From assembly GCF_018500185.1 (NCBI RefSeq), contig NZ_JAHBGI010000006.1:41874-105873 (forward strand): a stretch of 64,000 nt of DNA, given 5' to 3'. This document shows positions 7,991 to 15,788 of the stretch, one piece after another. A model generated the notes under the pieces. The model did no database searches, was not told where the DNA came from, and saw only the letters and a program-made list of their open reading frames with translations. The stretch is from Litoribacter ruber (GTDB lineage Bacteria > Bacteroidota > Bacteroidia > Cytophagales > Cyclobacteriaceae). Numbering within the stretch: position 1 is the stretch's first letter; every line of letters begins with the position of its first letter. A program made the translations under genes and the position numbers.

Positions 7991-9277
7991 ATGTCTGAAT
8001 TTGCTAAGTTATCCTTTGATGGAAAAGAGTATTCGCTTCCTGTAATCGAAGGTACTGAAAATGAGAAGGCAGTAAATATTGCCAAGTTGAGAGGTGAATC
8101 TGGGCTGATCACGATTGACCCAGGATATAAGAACACAGGTTCCACAAAAAGTGCCATCACATTTTTGGATGGTGAGCAGGGTATCCTCAGATACAGAGGC
8201 TACAGAATCGAAGACCTTGCTGAAAAGTCCACCTTCCTTGAAGTGGCATACCTTCTCATCTATGGCGAGCTGCCCAACCAATCGGAATACGAAAAATTCA
8301 GCAGAGAAGTAACCACCCACACTTTAGTACACGAAGACATCAAGAAGATCTTGGACGGTTTCCCTTCCAATGCTCACCCGATGGGCGTTCTTTCTTCTTT
8401 GATCTGTTCCCTCACTGCTTTCTATCCTAATTCACTGGATCCTAATAGATCTGCTGAAGATGTTAACCTAAGCATCGTCCGTCTATTGGCTAAAATGCCA
8501 ACATTCGCGGCTTGGGCATATAAGAATGAAGTAGGCCATCCGGTAAACTATCCTGACAACAGCTTGGACTATTGCTCCAACTTCTTGAAGATGATGTTTG
8601 CCTTACCGGCTGAGAACTATGATGTAGACCCAGTTGTGGCCAAAGCGCTTGATCAGTTGTTAATCCTTCATGCTGACCATGAGCAGAACTGTTCTACTTC
8701 TACTGTTAGAATTGTGGGTTCTTCTCATGCTAGCTTGTACGCATCTATCTCAGCAGGGATCAACGCACTTTGGGGACCGTTGCATGGCGGCGCAAACCAA
8801 TCTGTAATTGAAATGCTTGAAGCTATTAAGGCTGACGGTGGTGACACGAAGAAATTCTTGGACAAAGCCAAAGACAAAAACGACCCGTTCAGACTTATGG
8901 GCTTTGGACACAGAGTTTACAAAAACTTTGACCCAAGAGCTAAGATCATCAAAAAAGCCGCTGACGATGTATTGGCCAAGCTTGGAGTGAATGATCCAGT
9001 ATTGGATATTGCCAAGGAGCTTGAAGAAGCTGCCTTGAACGATCCATATTTCGTAGAAAGAAAACTTTATCCTAATGTTGATTTCTACTCCGGTATCATC
9101 TACAGAGCACTAGGCATCCCTACGGATATGTTCACAGTAATGTTTGCCCTAGGTAGGCTTCCTGGCTGGATTGCTCAGTGGAAAGAAATGAGAGAAAACA
9201 ACGAGCCAATCGGCCGTCCAAGACAAGTATATACAGGTGCAAACGAAAGAGATTACGTTTCCATCAACAAAAGATAA
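7991..9277 (+). CDS. gltA: Citrate synthase
   Basis: 428 aa, the length of the type II (hexameric, NADH-sensitive in some phyla) citrate synthases. It condenses acetyl-CoA and oxaloacetate at the entry of the TCA cycle. Catalytic residues are H265 in GPLHGGANQ, H307 in GFGHRVYKNFDPRAK and D364 in PNVDFYSGI. The N-terminal small domain (ITIDPGYKNTGSTKSAITFLDGEQGILRYRGY) is typical of the type II form. Single gene between two clear terminators. Confidence 0.97.
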   Translation: MSEFAKLSFDGKEYSLPVIEGTENEKAVNIAKLRGESGLITIDPGYKNTGSTKSAITFLDGEQGILRYRGYRIEDLAEKSTFLEVAYLLIYGELPNQSEYEKFSREVTTHTLVHEDIKKILDGFPSNAHPMGVLSSLICSLTAFYPNSLDPNRSAEDVNLSIVRLLAKMPTFAAWAYKNEVGHPVNYPDNSLDYCSNFLKMMFALPAENYDVDPVVAKALDQLLILHADHEQNCSTSTVRIVGSSHASLYASISAGINALWGPLHGGANQSVIEMLEAIKADGGDTKKFLDKAKDKNDPFRLMGFGHRVYKNFDPRAKIIKKAADDVLAKLGVNDPVLDIAKELEEAALNDPYFVERKLYPNVDFYSGIIYRALGIPTDMFTVMFALGRLPGWIAQWKEMRENNEPIGRPRQVYTGANERDYVSINKR

Positions 9278-9296
9278 GACCCGTTTTATTTTGTTT

Positions 9297-9328
9297 AAAA
9301 GGCTACCAACTTTGGTAGCCTTTTTTTA
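9297..9328 (+). terminator. gltA terminator
   Basis: AAAAGGCTACCAA (9297-9309) pairs with TTGGTAGCCTTTT (9312-9324) and is followed by further T's. Strong rho-independent terminator 20 bp after the gltA stop. Confidence 0.92.
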
Positions 9329-9413
9329 TTAACTACCCCATCTTGCTCCTCGGATTTCCCCGACATTTAACAAAAATTATCCGTTCGGGCGACAAACTCT
9401 AAGCTATTTGGGT

Positions 9414-9421
9414 TAGTTTTG
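9414..9421 (+). promoter_or_regulatory. -7 box of the acyl-CoA-binding protein gene
   Basis: TAGTTTTG matches TAnnTTTG, 30 bp before the ATG at 9451. No convincing -33 element. Confidence 0.5.
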
Positions 9422-9450
9422 GAAACCGAAACACCTAAAACAAGTTTACT

Positions 9451-9711
9451 ATGGAAATCAACAATTTAGAAGAAGCGGTTGCGTTGACAAAAAGATTCAC
9501 CAGCAAACCTGATAATGAAAACCTATTGAAGCTTTACGGCCTATATAAGCAGGCTACAGAAGGTGACAACAACACCGAGCGTCCGGGAGGCTTTGATTTT
9601 AAAGCAGCTGCGAAATATAATGCTTGGGAAAAACTGAAGGGCACCTCAAAAGAGGAGGCTGAGCAAAAGTATATCGCCCAAGTAAAATCCCTTTCACAAA
9701 ATCATATGTAA
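9451..9711 (+). CDS. Acyl-CoA-binding protein (ACBP family)
   Basis: 86 aa, the length of a free-standing ACBP four-helix bundle. The family motif is seen as LLKLYGLYKQATEGDNN followed by RPGGFDFKAAAKYNAWEKLKGTSKEEAEQKYI; the Tyr and Lys positions that contact the CoA and acyl chain are kept. These proteins bind medium- and long-chain acyl-CoAs in the cytoplasm. Monocistronic, between the gltA terminator and a GC-rich hairpin. Confidence 0.93.
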   Translation: MEINNLEEAVALTKRFTSKPDNENLLKLYGLYKQATEGDNNTERPGGFDFKAAAKYNAWEKLKGTSKEEAEQKYIAQVKSLSQNHM

Positions 9712-9717
9712 TCAGAT

Positions 9718-9735
9718 GGCGGGTTGAGGCCCGCC
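9718..9735 (+). terminator. GC-rich hairpin after ACBP gene
   Basis: GGCGGG (9718-9723) and CCCGCC (9730-9735) pair around TTGAGG, 7 bp after the ACBP stop. Only a weak T-rich stretch follows, so termination may be partial. Confidence 0.5.
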
Positions 9736-9802
9736 TTCCAAAATAATCCACTTTTATTTTAGGTTTATTAACATCAAAATTTTATTGATTTTACCACCCT
9801 GC

Positions 9803-9833
9803 TTGGTAATTCAAAATATTTCCCCTACCTTTG
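9803..9833 (+). promoter_or_regulatory. Promoter of the DEAD-box helicase gene
   Basis: A -7 box TACCTTTG (9826-9833) is preceded by TTG at 9803-9805 with a 20-bp spacer, close to the TTTG-N19-TAnnTTTG consensus. Transcription would start near 9840, giving a leader of about 100 nt. Confidence 0.65.
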
Positions 9834-9871
9834 CACCCGAATTAAAAATTATCATTTTTCTAAGCCGTGGG

Positions 9872-9934
9872 TTTCCTTACTGTCTGTCGTGTATGGGATA
9901 CTTCTGGAAATCATGGCAAAGAGAAGTAAGGAAA
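9872..9934 (+). promoter_or_regulatory. Leader inverted repeat covering the helicase ribosome binding site
   Basis: TTTCCTTACT (9872-9881) is exactly complementary to AGTAAGGAAA (9925-9934). The second arm contains the AAGGA Shine-Dalgarno sequence placed 7 nt before the ATG at 9940. The enclosed loop holds a small hairpin GTAT-GGG-ATAC (9891-9901). Pairing would hide the ribosome binding site. Regulatory effect is inference. Confidence 0.55.
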
Positions 9935-9939
9935 AAATC

Positions 9940-11649
9940 ATGGAAAAAGAATTATTATTCTCAGACCTTGGGATTTCTGCTGAAATCTTAAGGGCCGTGG
10001 AAGACATGGGCTATACCCATCCATCCACTATTCAAGCACAATCAATCCCATTCCTTTTGGAAGGAAAAGATGTTATCGGCCAAGCACAAACTGGTACCGG
10101 TAAAACAGCAGCTTTTGGGATTCCGATTATTGATCAAGTTGATCCATCTTTGAACAAACCTCAGGCGTTGATCCTTTGTCCTACAAGGGAATTGGCCGTA
10201 CAGGTAGAAGGTGAAATTGTAAAATTAGCAAAACACAAAAAAGGCGTCTCCAGTACTTGTATTTATGGAGGCGAGCAAATTGACAGACAAATCAGAAGCC
10301 TTAAAAAAGGTGTTCAGATTGTCGTAGGTACCCCTGGACGTATCATGGATCACATGAACAGAAGGACTTTGAACCTAGACAATGTGGGTATCATCATTTT
10401 GGATGAGGCGGATGAGATGTTGGACATGGGCTTTAGAGATGACATTGAGACAATATTAAGCTCAATGCCTGAAGAAAGACAAACGGTATTCTTCTCTGCC
10501 ACTATGGCTAAGCCTATCTTGGACCTTACTAGAAAATATCAGGACAACCCTGAGATTGTTAAGGTATTGAGAAAAGAGTTGACTGTTGAGAACATCGCAC
10601 AACACTACTACGAAGTTAAGCCTTCGTTGAAGATGGAGTTGATGACAAGGTTGATGAATATCAATCAATACGCGCTAAGCGTGGTATTCTGTAACACGAA
10701 AAGAGCTACAGATGAAGTAACTGAAGGTTTGATTGCCAGAGGCATCCAAGCTGAGGCTCTTCACGGAGATCTTTCTCAAGCACAGCGTACTAAAGTAATG
10801 AACAAGTTCCGTAAAGGACATTGTACTGTCTTGGTAGCAACTGATGTTGCCGCTAGAGGTATTGATGTGGACAATGTGGAGGCTGTATTTAACTATGACC
10901 TTCCTTTGGACGAAGAGAATTACGTTCACAGAATCGGAAGAACCGGTAGAGCGGGTAAATCCGGTACTGCCATTAACTTCATAACTGGAAGAAAAGATGG
11001 TTTCAGATTGAGAGATCTTGAAAAGTTCATCAAAACTTCCATTCAGAAAATGACTCCTCCATCTGCTGATGAGTTGGTAGAGCTGAAGAAAGATCAATTG
11101 GTAAAAGATGTTTACAGACAACTTTCCATTGAGGAAGATACGCAGTTCTACGAAGCTGCTATTGGCCAGATGCTGACTGAAGGCTTGAGCCTGGAGCAAA
11201 TTACCATCGGACTGATGAAACTTCAACTAGGTGGATCTTTGAAAGAAGTTTCAGATTTCAATTTCGATTTGGATCTAAGCAGACCTTCAAGAGACAGAGA
11301 AAGAGGTGACAGAGGTGATAGAGGAGCCAGACGTGGTGTTCGTGGAGAAAGACCTGAAAGAGGTGCTGGACCAGGTGCGCGTCGTTCCAGAGAAAAAGGC
11401 CCTAGAGATGCCAACATGGCTAGGTTGTTCCTTAATCTTGGTAAAAAAGACAGAATCAGACCGAATGACATTGTAGGTGCTATCGCCGGTGAAACCGGAG
11501 TACCAGGCAGAAGCATTGGAGGAATCGATATTTTCGACAACTTCTCTTTTGTGGACGTTCCTTCTAAGGATGCCAAGCATGTAATCGACGTTATGAATTC
11601 TAATACCATCAAAGGTAAAGCAGTAAATATTGAGCTTTCAAAAGGTTGA
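9940..11649 (+). CDS. DEAD-box RNA helicase, CsdA/DeaD-like
   Basis: 569 aa from the ATG at 9940, chosen because a good AAGGA lies 7 nt upstream; in-frame ATGs at 9889 and 9913 exist but lack this. Domains in order: Q motif (FSDLGISAEILRAVEDMGY), motif I AQTGTGKT at 49-56, PTRELA, motif II DEAD at 155-158, SAT, and HRIGRTGRAG (motif VI). A basic Arg/Gly-rich linker (RDRERGDRGDRGARRGVRG) follows, then a C-terminal DbpA/CsdA-type RRM-like domain (ARLFLNLGKKDRIRPNDIVGA ... to the end). It probably unwinds structured RNA in ribosome assembly or cold adaptation. Monocistronic. Confidence 0.95.
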   Translation: MEKELLFSDLGISAEILRAVEDMGYTHPSTIQAQSIPFLLEGKDVIGQAQTGTGKTAAFGIPIIDQVDPSLNKPQALILCPTRELAVQVEGEIVKLAKHKKGVSSTCIYGGEQIDRQIRSLKKGVQIVVGTPGRIMDHMNRRTLNLDNVGIIILDEADEMLDMGFRDDIETILSSMPEERQTVFFSATMAKPILDLTRKYQDNPEIVKVLRKELTVENIAQHYYEVKPSLKMELMTRLMNINQYALSVVFCNTKRATDEVTEGLIARGIQAEALHGDLSQAQRTKVMNKFRKGHCTVLVATDVAARGIDVDNVEAVFNYDLPLDEENYVHRIGRTGRAGKSGTAINFITGRKDGFRLRDLEKFIKTSIQKMTPPSADELVELKKDQLVKDVYRQLSIEEDTQFYEAAIGQMLTEGLSLEQITIGLMKLQLGGSLKEVSDFNFDLDLSRPSRDRERGDRGDRGARRGVRGERPERGAGPGARRSREKGPRDANMARLFLNLGKKDRIRPNDIVGAIAGETGVPGRSIGGIDIFDNFSFVDVPSKDAKHVIDVMNSNTIKGKAVNIELSKG

Positions 11650-11677
11650 TTAGTTTATAAAGGTTAATGTTAAAAAG

Positions 11678-11710
11678 AAAAGCGCCATCAAGTTGATGGC
11701 GCTTTTTCTA
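11678..11710 (+). terminator. DEAD-box helicase terminator
   Basis: AAAGCGCCATCAA pairs with TTGATGGCGCTTT (stem about 11680-11706) and runs into T5. It may also serve the convergent protease gene at 11728, since an A-run lies on the opposite side. Confidence 0.9.
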
Positions 11711-11727
11711 TTTTTACCGCATTGTTA

Positions 11728-12978
11728 TTATCTTCTAGCTTTTCGGTCGGGGTTACCATCCGGATCATTGGTAACATAACCTGACCATCTTACCGTACCG
11801 TTGTTTGCCAAAAGGATTCCAGCCACGTGAGGAGTAGCCATGGAGGTTCCGTTGATGGCGCGGTAGCCGCTTCCTATCCAAGTAGAGTAGATATTTACCC
11901 CAGGTGCAGAAACCACAATTGGCGGGTTTCCAAAGTTGGAAAATGAAGCAAATCTACCGTTGATATCATAAGCGGAAATAGTGTAAAGCCTGGTACCTGT
12001 GGCTCTTGCTGGAGAAACATTGTTGGCGTTTTGGCTTTCATTCCCCGCTGCGATAGCGCAAAATACGCCCTTGGCTGCCAGATTCCTTACCGCATTATCC
12101 AAAGCAGTTGAAGCAGGACCGCCCAAGCTTAGGTTGGCCACATCGTTAGCCAAGGCCACCTGAGTGGTGTAATCGATTCCCGACACAATAGTAGAAGTGG
12201 CAGAGCCGCCAGTTGGACCGAATACTCTTACCGGTACCACAGTAGCTCCGGCAGCCACGCCGATTACTCCAATGGTGTTGTGAATGGCAGCGATAGTACC
12301 CGCTACGTGGGTTCCGTGACCATTTTGATCTGTAGGCGATGAATAGCCAGACACAAAGGATCTTCCATATTGGGAGTTTACATTCAGGTCTGGGTGGTTG
12401 AGCTGAATACCGCTGTCAATGACAAATGCCCAGCGATTAAGTCCCGAAGCATTTACTGCCCCACCGATCTCGGTGATGCCCCAAGGGGTAGTCTGGCCAC
12501 TGCCTCCAGACTGAAGCAGGATGCTGTTTACAAACATGTTTGGCATCTTGAAATCTTCCAGGTAATAGATTTGATCTTGCTCGATAAATTCTACCCGATC
12601 ATCCTTTTCCAAATCAGCAAGTTCATCAGGACTCAAGCGGGCTGAGAATCCTGCCAAAGCAGATCCAAATACGTGATCCACTTGCTCCGGTTTTAATCGG
12701 AATCCTTCCAAAACCTCTTTTCTCAAAGCTTCCTGCAACTCATCGTAGCCTTTAAGGCGGGCATTTCTATCCTCATCCTTTCTGGCTCCCCAATTTTGGA
12801 TGGTTTTCAGTCCAGTTTCTTTCAATACTACTATGTATTGGCCTGGAATCAGGGTTTCATCTACCTTTGCCTCACTGGCAAAGTCATCCATGTTTTCATT
12901 TTGGCAAGAGGAAAAAATCATTCCTGCTATTGCAAATGCTGCAACTGCCTTTACTCTAAAATTGACCATAAATTTCAT
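11728..12978 (-). CDS. S8 (subtilisin-like) serine peptidase lipoprotein
   Basis: 416 aa. Residues 1-25 are a lipoprotein signal with lipobox FSSC (C25), so the enzyme is anchored on a membrane facing the periplasm or cell surface. An inhibitor I9-type propeptide follows (about 45-140: GQYIVVLKE ... DDRVEFIEQDQ). The catalytic triad is complete: D188 in VIDSGIQLNHPDL, H221 in NGHGTHVAG and S379 in NGTSMATPHVAG, with the oxyanion Asn in AAGNES. There is no secretion (Por) tail; it ends soon after the catalytic domain with a charged DGNPDRKARR. Convergent with the helicase gene. Confidence 0.95.
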   Translation of the reverse strand: MKFMVNFRVKAVAAFAIAGMIFSSCQNENMDDFASEAKVDETLIPGQYIVVLKETGLKTIQNWGARKDEDRNARLKGYDELQEALRKEVLEGFRLKPEQVDHVFGSALAGFSARLSPDELADLEKDDRVEFIEQDQIYYLEDFKMPNMFVNSILLQSGGSGQTTPWGITEIGGAVNASGLNRWAFVIDSGIQLNHPDLNVNSQYGRSFVSGYSSPTDQNGHGTHVAGTIAAIHNTIGVIGVAAGATVVPVRVFGPTGGSATSTIVSGIDYTTQVALANDVANLSLGGPASTALDNAVRNLAAKGVFCAIAAGNESQNANNVSPARATGTRLYTISAYDINGRFASFSNFGNPPIVVSAPGVNIYSTWIGSGYRAINGTSMATPHVAGILLANNGTVRWSGYVTNDPDGNPDRKARR

Positions 12979-13224
12979 TTAAATAAGGGTATGTAAAACA
13001 AAATACTTTTAAATGTTTTTGCGCAAAACATTCTACCAATAACGGAAATTCCAATCTTATTCAAAATCAATTTTATCTATGAAAAATCAATTTTGATAAA
13101 TAAGTTATTTCAAATAAAAAAAATGGAATTTAACATTTGAAATAAATCCTTTTGGCCTAACAAAAAATTTTACAAATAATTGTTCAAATAATCCTTAATA
13201 ATTTAAGAATAAAGAGTTTTCAGG

Positions 13225-13242
13225 TATTTTTGACTATTTTTG
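13225..13242 (+). promoter_or_regulatory. Tandem -7 boxes before rsmE
   Basis: Two TATTTTTG words (13225-13232 and 13235-13242), both matching TAnnTTTG, lie 22-32 bp before the rsmE ATG. Either could be the -7 element. Confidence 0.45.
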
Positions 13243-13263
13243 AATTCTTTAAAGTAAAAATTT

Positions 13264-13974
13264 ATGCAGCTTTTTTACCATCCAGAGCTTACCTCCCCTA
13301 CTTTCCAATTGCCGGGAGAAGAATCAAAGCATCTGATTAAAGTACTGAGAAAGAAAGTCGGAGACCAGATTCACTTCACCGATGGAAAGGGCAAAATAGC
13401 TCTTTGCCGGATTGACTCCATTTCCCAAAAGAGCACCACCCTACAGGTATTGGAGGAAACCATAGCCCCTGAAAAGCCCTACCAAATCCACTTGGCAATT
13501 GCCCCTACCAAAAATGCGGACAGAATGGAGTGGATGACAGAAAAAACGGTGGAAATAGGGCTGGATAGGATGATCCTCATGAAAACGGATAATTCCGAAA
13601 GAAATTTCCTCAAGTCCGATCGGTTGGAGAAGAAGGCTGTTTCGGCCATGAAGCAAAGCCTGAAGAGTGTATTGACGGAAATAGAAACCGGTTTGGATTT
13701 CAAGGACATCATCGCTGATCCCCACTATGCACCTTTTGAAAAATTTATCGCCTATGTGGATCAAAACATCCCCAATCATCTCTTTGAATTGGCAAATCCC
13801 AAAAATAAATACCTAATTTTGGTTGGGCCGGAAGGAGATTTCAGCCCTGATGAGATAAATGCAGCAATTGAGGCAGGCTTCAAACCCTGTTCTCTGGGCC
13901 ACAGCCGCTTGAGAACCGAAACCGCTGGATTGGCTGCCGTACATACGTTGAACCTATTAAACGAAATATCATGA
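13264..13974 (+). CDS. rsmE: 16S rRNA (uracil-1498-N3)-methyltransferase RsmE
   Basis: 236 aa, SPOUT-class methyltransferase with the usual RsmE length. The N-terminal PUA-like domain includes GEESKHLIKVLRKKVGDQIHFTDGKG. The C-terminal knotted SAM-binding region is clear: LVGPEGDFSPDEI, then LGHSRLRTETAGLAAVHTLN. It methylates U1498 of 16S rRNA in the assembled 30S subunit. It overlaps the next gene by 4 bp (ATGA). Confidence 0.96.
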   Translation: MQLFYHPELTSPTFQLPGEESKHLIKVLRKKVGDQIHFTDGKGKIALCRIDSISQKSTTLQVLEETIAPEKPYQIHLAIAPTKNADRMEWMTEKTVEIGLDRMILMKTDNSERNFLKSDRLEKKAVSAMKQSLKSVLTEIETGLDFKDIIADPHYAPFEKFIAYVDQNIPNHLFELANPKNKYLILVGPEGDFSPDEINAAIEAGFKPCSLGHSRLRTETAGLAAVHTLNLLNEIS

Positions 13975-14465
13975 GAATATTTAAAGCTTTTGCAATCGCA
14001 GGCTTGGCCGCATTCACCCTTTCCTCGTGTGACAACAATCAGGACCAGCAGGCTGTAGGAACTGACGGCTGGCTGAAAGGTGACCAAAACGAGAAATTCG
14101 AAGAACTCGCCAACCAAATGGGTGGCTTCAGCCGGACCATGGTGGAAGTGGCCTATAGATACAGCGAACTTTATTGGGCGGGCCAGGATGAAAACTGGGA
14201 CTATGCCGACCACCAGTTAGAGCACCTACTCGAAACTTTGGAAGACGGAATGAAAAGAAGACCGGCCAGAGCAGATAATGCGCAGCACTTTATCGACAAT
14301 GAAATTGCGATGATGGAAGATTTAATTCTTCAAGGAGACAAAAACGCATTTTTGGAAGGATTCAGGACGTTTACCACCGGTTGCAATTCCTGCCATGCCA
14401 AGGAAAATGAGTCGTTTATTACCATTAAAGAGCCTCAGGTGAGAACCTCACCGGTAAGATTTTAA
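13971..14465 (+). CDS. Putative monohaem cytochrome-like lipoprotein
   Basis: 164 aa. The N-terminus (MRIFKAFAIAGLAAFTLSSC) is a lipoprotein signal with Cys20 as the likely lipid anchor. The mature part is rich in acidic and aromatic residues and probably helical; near the C-terminus a single haem-binding motif CNSCH occurs in TTGCNSCHAKENESF. A distal methionine ligand is not obvious. It is translationally coupled to rsmE, which is unlikely to be a functional link. Probably a small periplasmic or membrane-anchored electron carrier; I do not recognise a named family. Confidence 0.75.
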   Translation: MRIFKAFAIAGLAAFTLSSCDNNQDQQAVGTDGWLKGDQNEKFEELANQMGGFSRTMVEVAYRYSELYWAGQDENWDYADHQLEHLLETLEDGMKRRPARADNAQHFIDNEIAMMEDLILQGDKNAFLEGFRTFTTGCNSCHAKENESFITIKEPQVRTSPVRF

Positions 14466-14527
14466 TAAATAATTCCAAACAGCTAGCAGTACGAAAATAG
14501 TTGGATTATAATTTGTGGGATGTAAAA

Positions 14528-14547
14528 AATACCCCGATCGCGGTATT
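14528..14547. promoter_or_regulatory. 20-bp quasi-palindrome (AATACCCCGATCGCGGTATT)
   Basis: The two halves are complementary apart from one C/C mismatch. It differs by one base from the perfect palindrome at 35179-35198. It sits 65 bp before the small membrane protein gene at 14612 and 62 bp after the cytochrome gene. Operator or terminator-like element. Confidence 0.4.
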
Positions 14548-14611
14548 GTATGGTGTTGGTTAATTGCGGAAATTTGCACCAGTTATAATTATAATAACTA
14601 AACACAAATCA

Positions 14612-14956
14612 ATGCGAGTTTTCAAAATATCCCTTTTTCTAGCTGTTTGGACTTTTATTATTGTCTTTTCTCTTAACATTGCTGGCACCTTCGACCCCAT
14701 CCATATTGCTGGATACGAAACATTTTTCCTGAAAATGACCTACCCGGTCCTATTGTTTTTGGTGGGAGCTGGCATTTTCAAATACTTTAAGATTCTTACC
14801 CCTCCCCTTTTGGTGATCACTACCATCACCTGTTTTTTCTTTGTGGGCAAAGAATACTCCAATATGATCTACCTATTGCCGGTATACCTACTTATGTACT
14901 TAGGTGGATATTTTGGCGCAGACTGGTATGAGAAAAATATTCAGTTAAGGGATTAA
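14612..14956 (+). CDS. Small membrane protein of unknown function
   Basis: 114 aa from the ATG at 14612 (MRVFKISLFLAVW); an in-frame ATG at 14564 would add 16 residues and extend into the presumed leader. Three to four hydrophobic segments are visible (about 5-24, 38-57, 61-76, 85-102), with a charged tail DWYEKNIQLRD. I do not recognise a family. It ends in overlapping convergent stop codons with kdsB. Confidence 0.6.
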   Translation: MRVFKISLFLAVWTFIIVFSLNIAGTFDPIHIAGYETFFLKMTYPVLLFLVGAGIFKYFKILTPPLLVITTITCFFFVGKEYSNMIYLLPVYLLMYLGGYFGADWYEKNIQLRD

Positions 14957-15687
14957 TGCCCCTTTTCTGATTTATAAAATTCAATTGCCTTTCCCAGATC
15001 AGCGGGGGTGTCAATTGCAATGGTCTCATGGTCGGTGTAGACCATTTTTATTTTTATCCCTGCCTCCAATAACCTCAGCTGTTCCAGCATTTCAGCTTCT
15101 TCCAGATAGGATTTTGGAAGCTGGGTAAATGCGATCAAAGCATTTTTTCTATAGGCATACACCCCGATGTGCCTATATACATTTTTCTGAATATCCTGAT
15201 TTCTAAAATAAGGAACTGGGGATCGGCTAAAATACATGGAGTAGCCTTTCTGATCTACTACCACTTTTACGGCATTGGGATCATTGTATTGTTGTACATC
15301 CTGAATGCCAGTCATCAGCGATGCCACTTGAACTTCATCATCTTCAAATACTACCACTAGCTTCGAAAGGGACTCTGAATCCTGAAACGGCTCATCGCCC
15401 TGCACATTTACCACCACATCCCCATCCAGCTCTTTGGCAGCCTCTGCTATCCTATCCGAACCGCTTTGATGCTCCGTTTCACTGAAAAAAACCTTTCCGC
15501 CCTCCTTTTCAATCAAAGATTTAATCTCCTGGTGATCGGTCACCACCACTACCTCGTCAAAAACACCTGAGGCCACAGTACTCAAATAAGTTCTCACGAT
15601 CACGGGTTTCCCGCAAAGGTCTGCCGTTAGCTTGGCCGGGAATCGGGTGGCCGCATATCGGGCTGGGATAAGTGCAATTTTCTTCAT
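14953..15687 (-). CDS. kdsB: 3-deoxy-manno-octulosonate cytidylyltransferase KdsB
   Basis: 244 aa. It activates Kdo with CTP to CMP-Kdo for lipopolysaccharide synthesis in the cytoplasm. The N-terminal nucleotide-binding motif is ALIPARYAATRFPAKLTADLCGKPVI; VNVQGDEPF and the later GVYAYRKNALIAF and EQLRLLEAG are typical for KdsB, with the metal-binding Asp in IAIDTPADL. It confirms a Gram-negative envelope. Monocistronic; its stop overlaps that of the convergent gene. Confidence 0.96.
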   Translation of the reverse strand: MKKIALIPARYAATRFPAKLTADLCGKPVIVRTYLSTVASGVFDEVVVVTDHQEIKSLIEKEGGKVFFSETEHQSGSDRIAEAAKELDGDVVVNVQGDEPFQDSESLSKLVVVFEDDEVQVASLMTGIQDVQQYNDPNAVKVVVDQKGYSMYFSRSPVPYFRNQDIQKNVYRHIGVYAYRKNALIAFTQLPKSYLEEAEMLEQLRLLEAGIKIKMVYTDHETIAIDTPADLGKAIEFYKSEKGH

Positions 15688-15788
15688 AGGACAATTTTAG
15701 TGAATTATCCCCAAATATCACTCCTTATCATATTCTTTGGCGTTTTTTTAAGGTTTTTGGTATATTAGATTAGCACAAAATTGAACCC

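Noticed and set aside
11223..11612. Long minus-strand frame inside the helicase gene
   Set aside because: It is antisense to the Arg/Gly-rich linker and C-terminal domain, and arises from the codon bias there.
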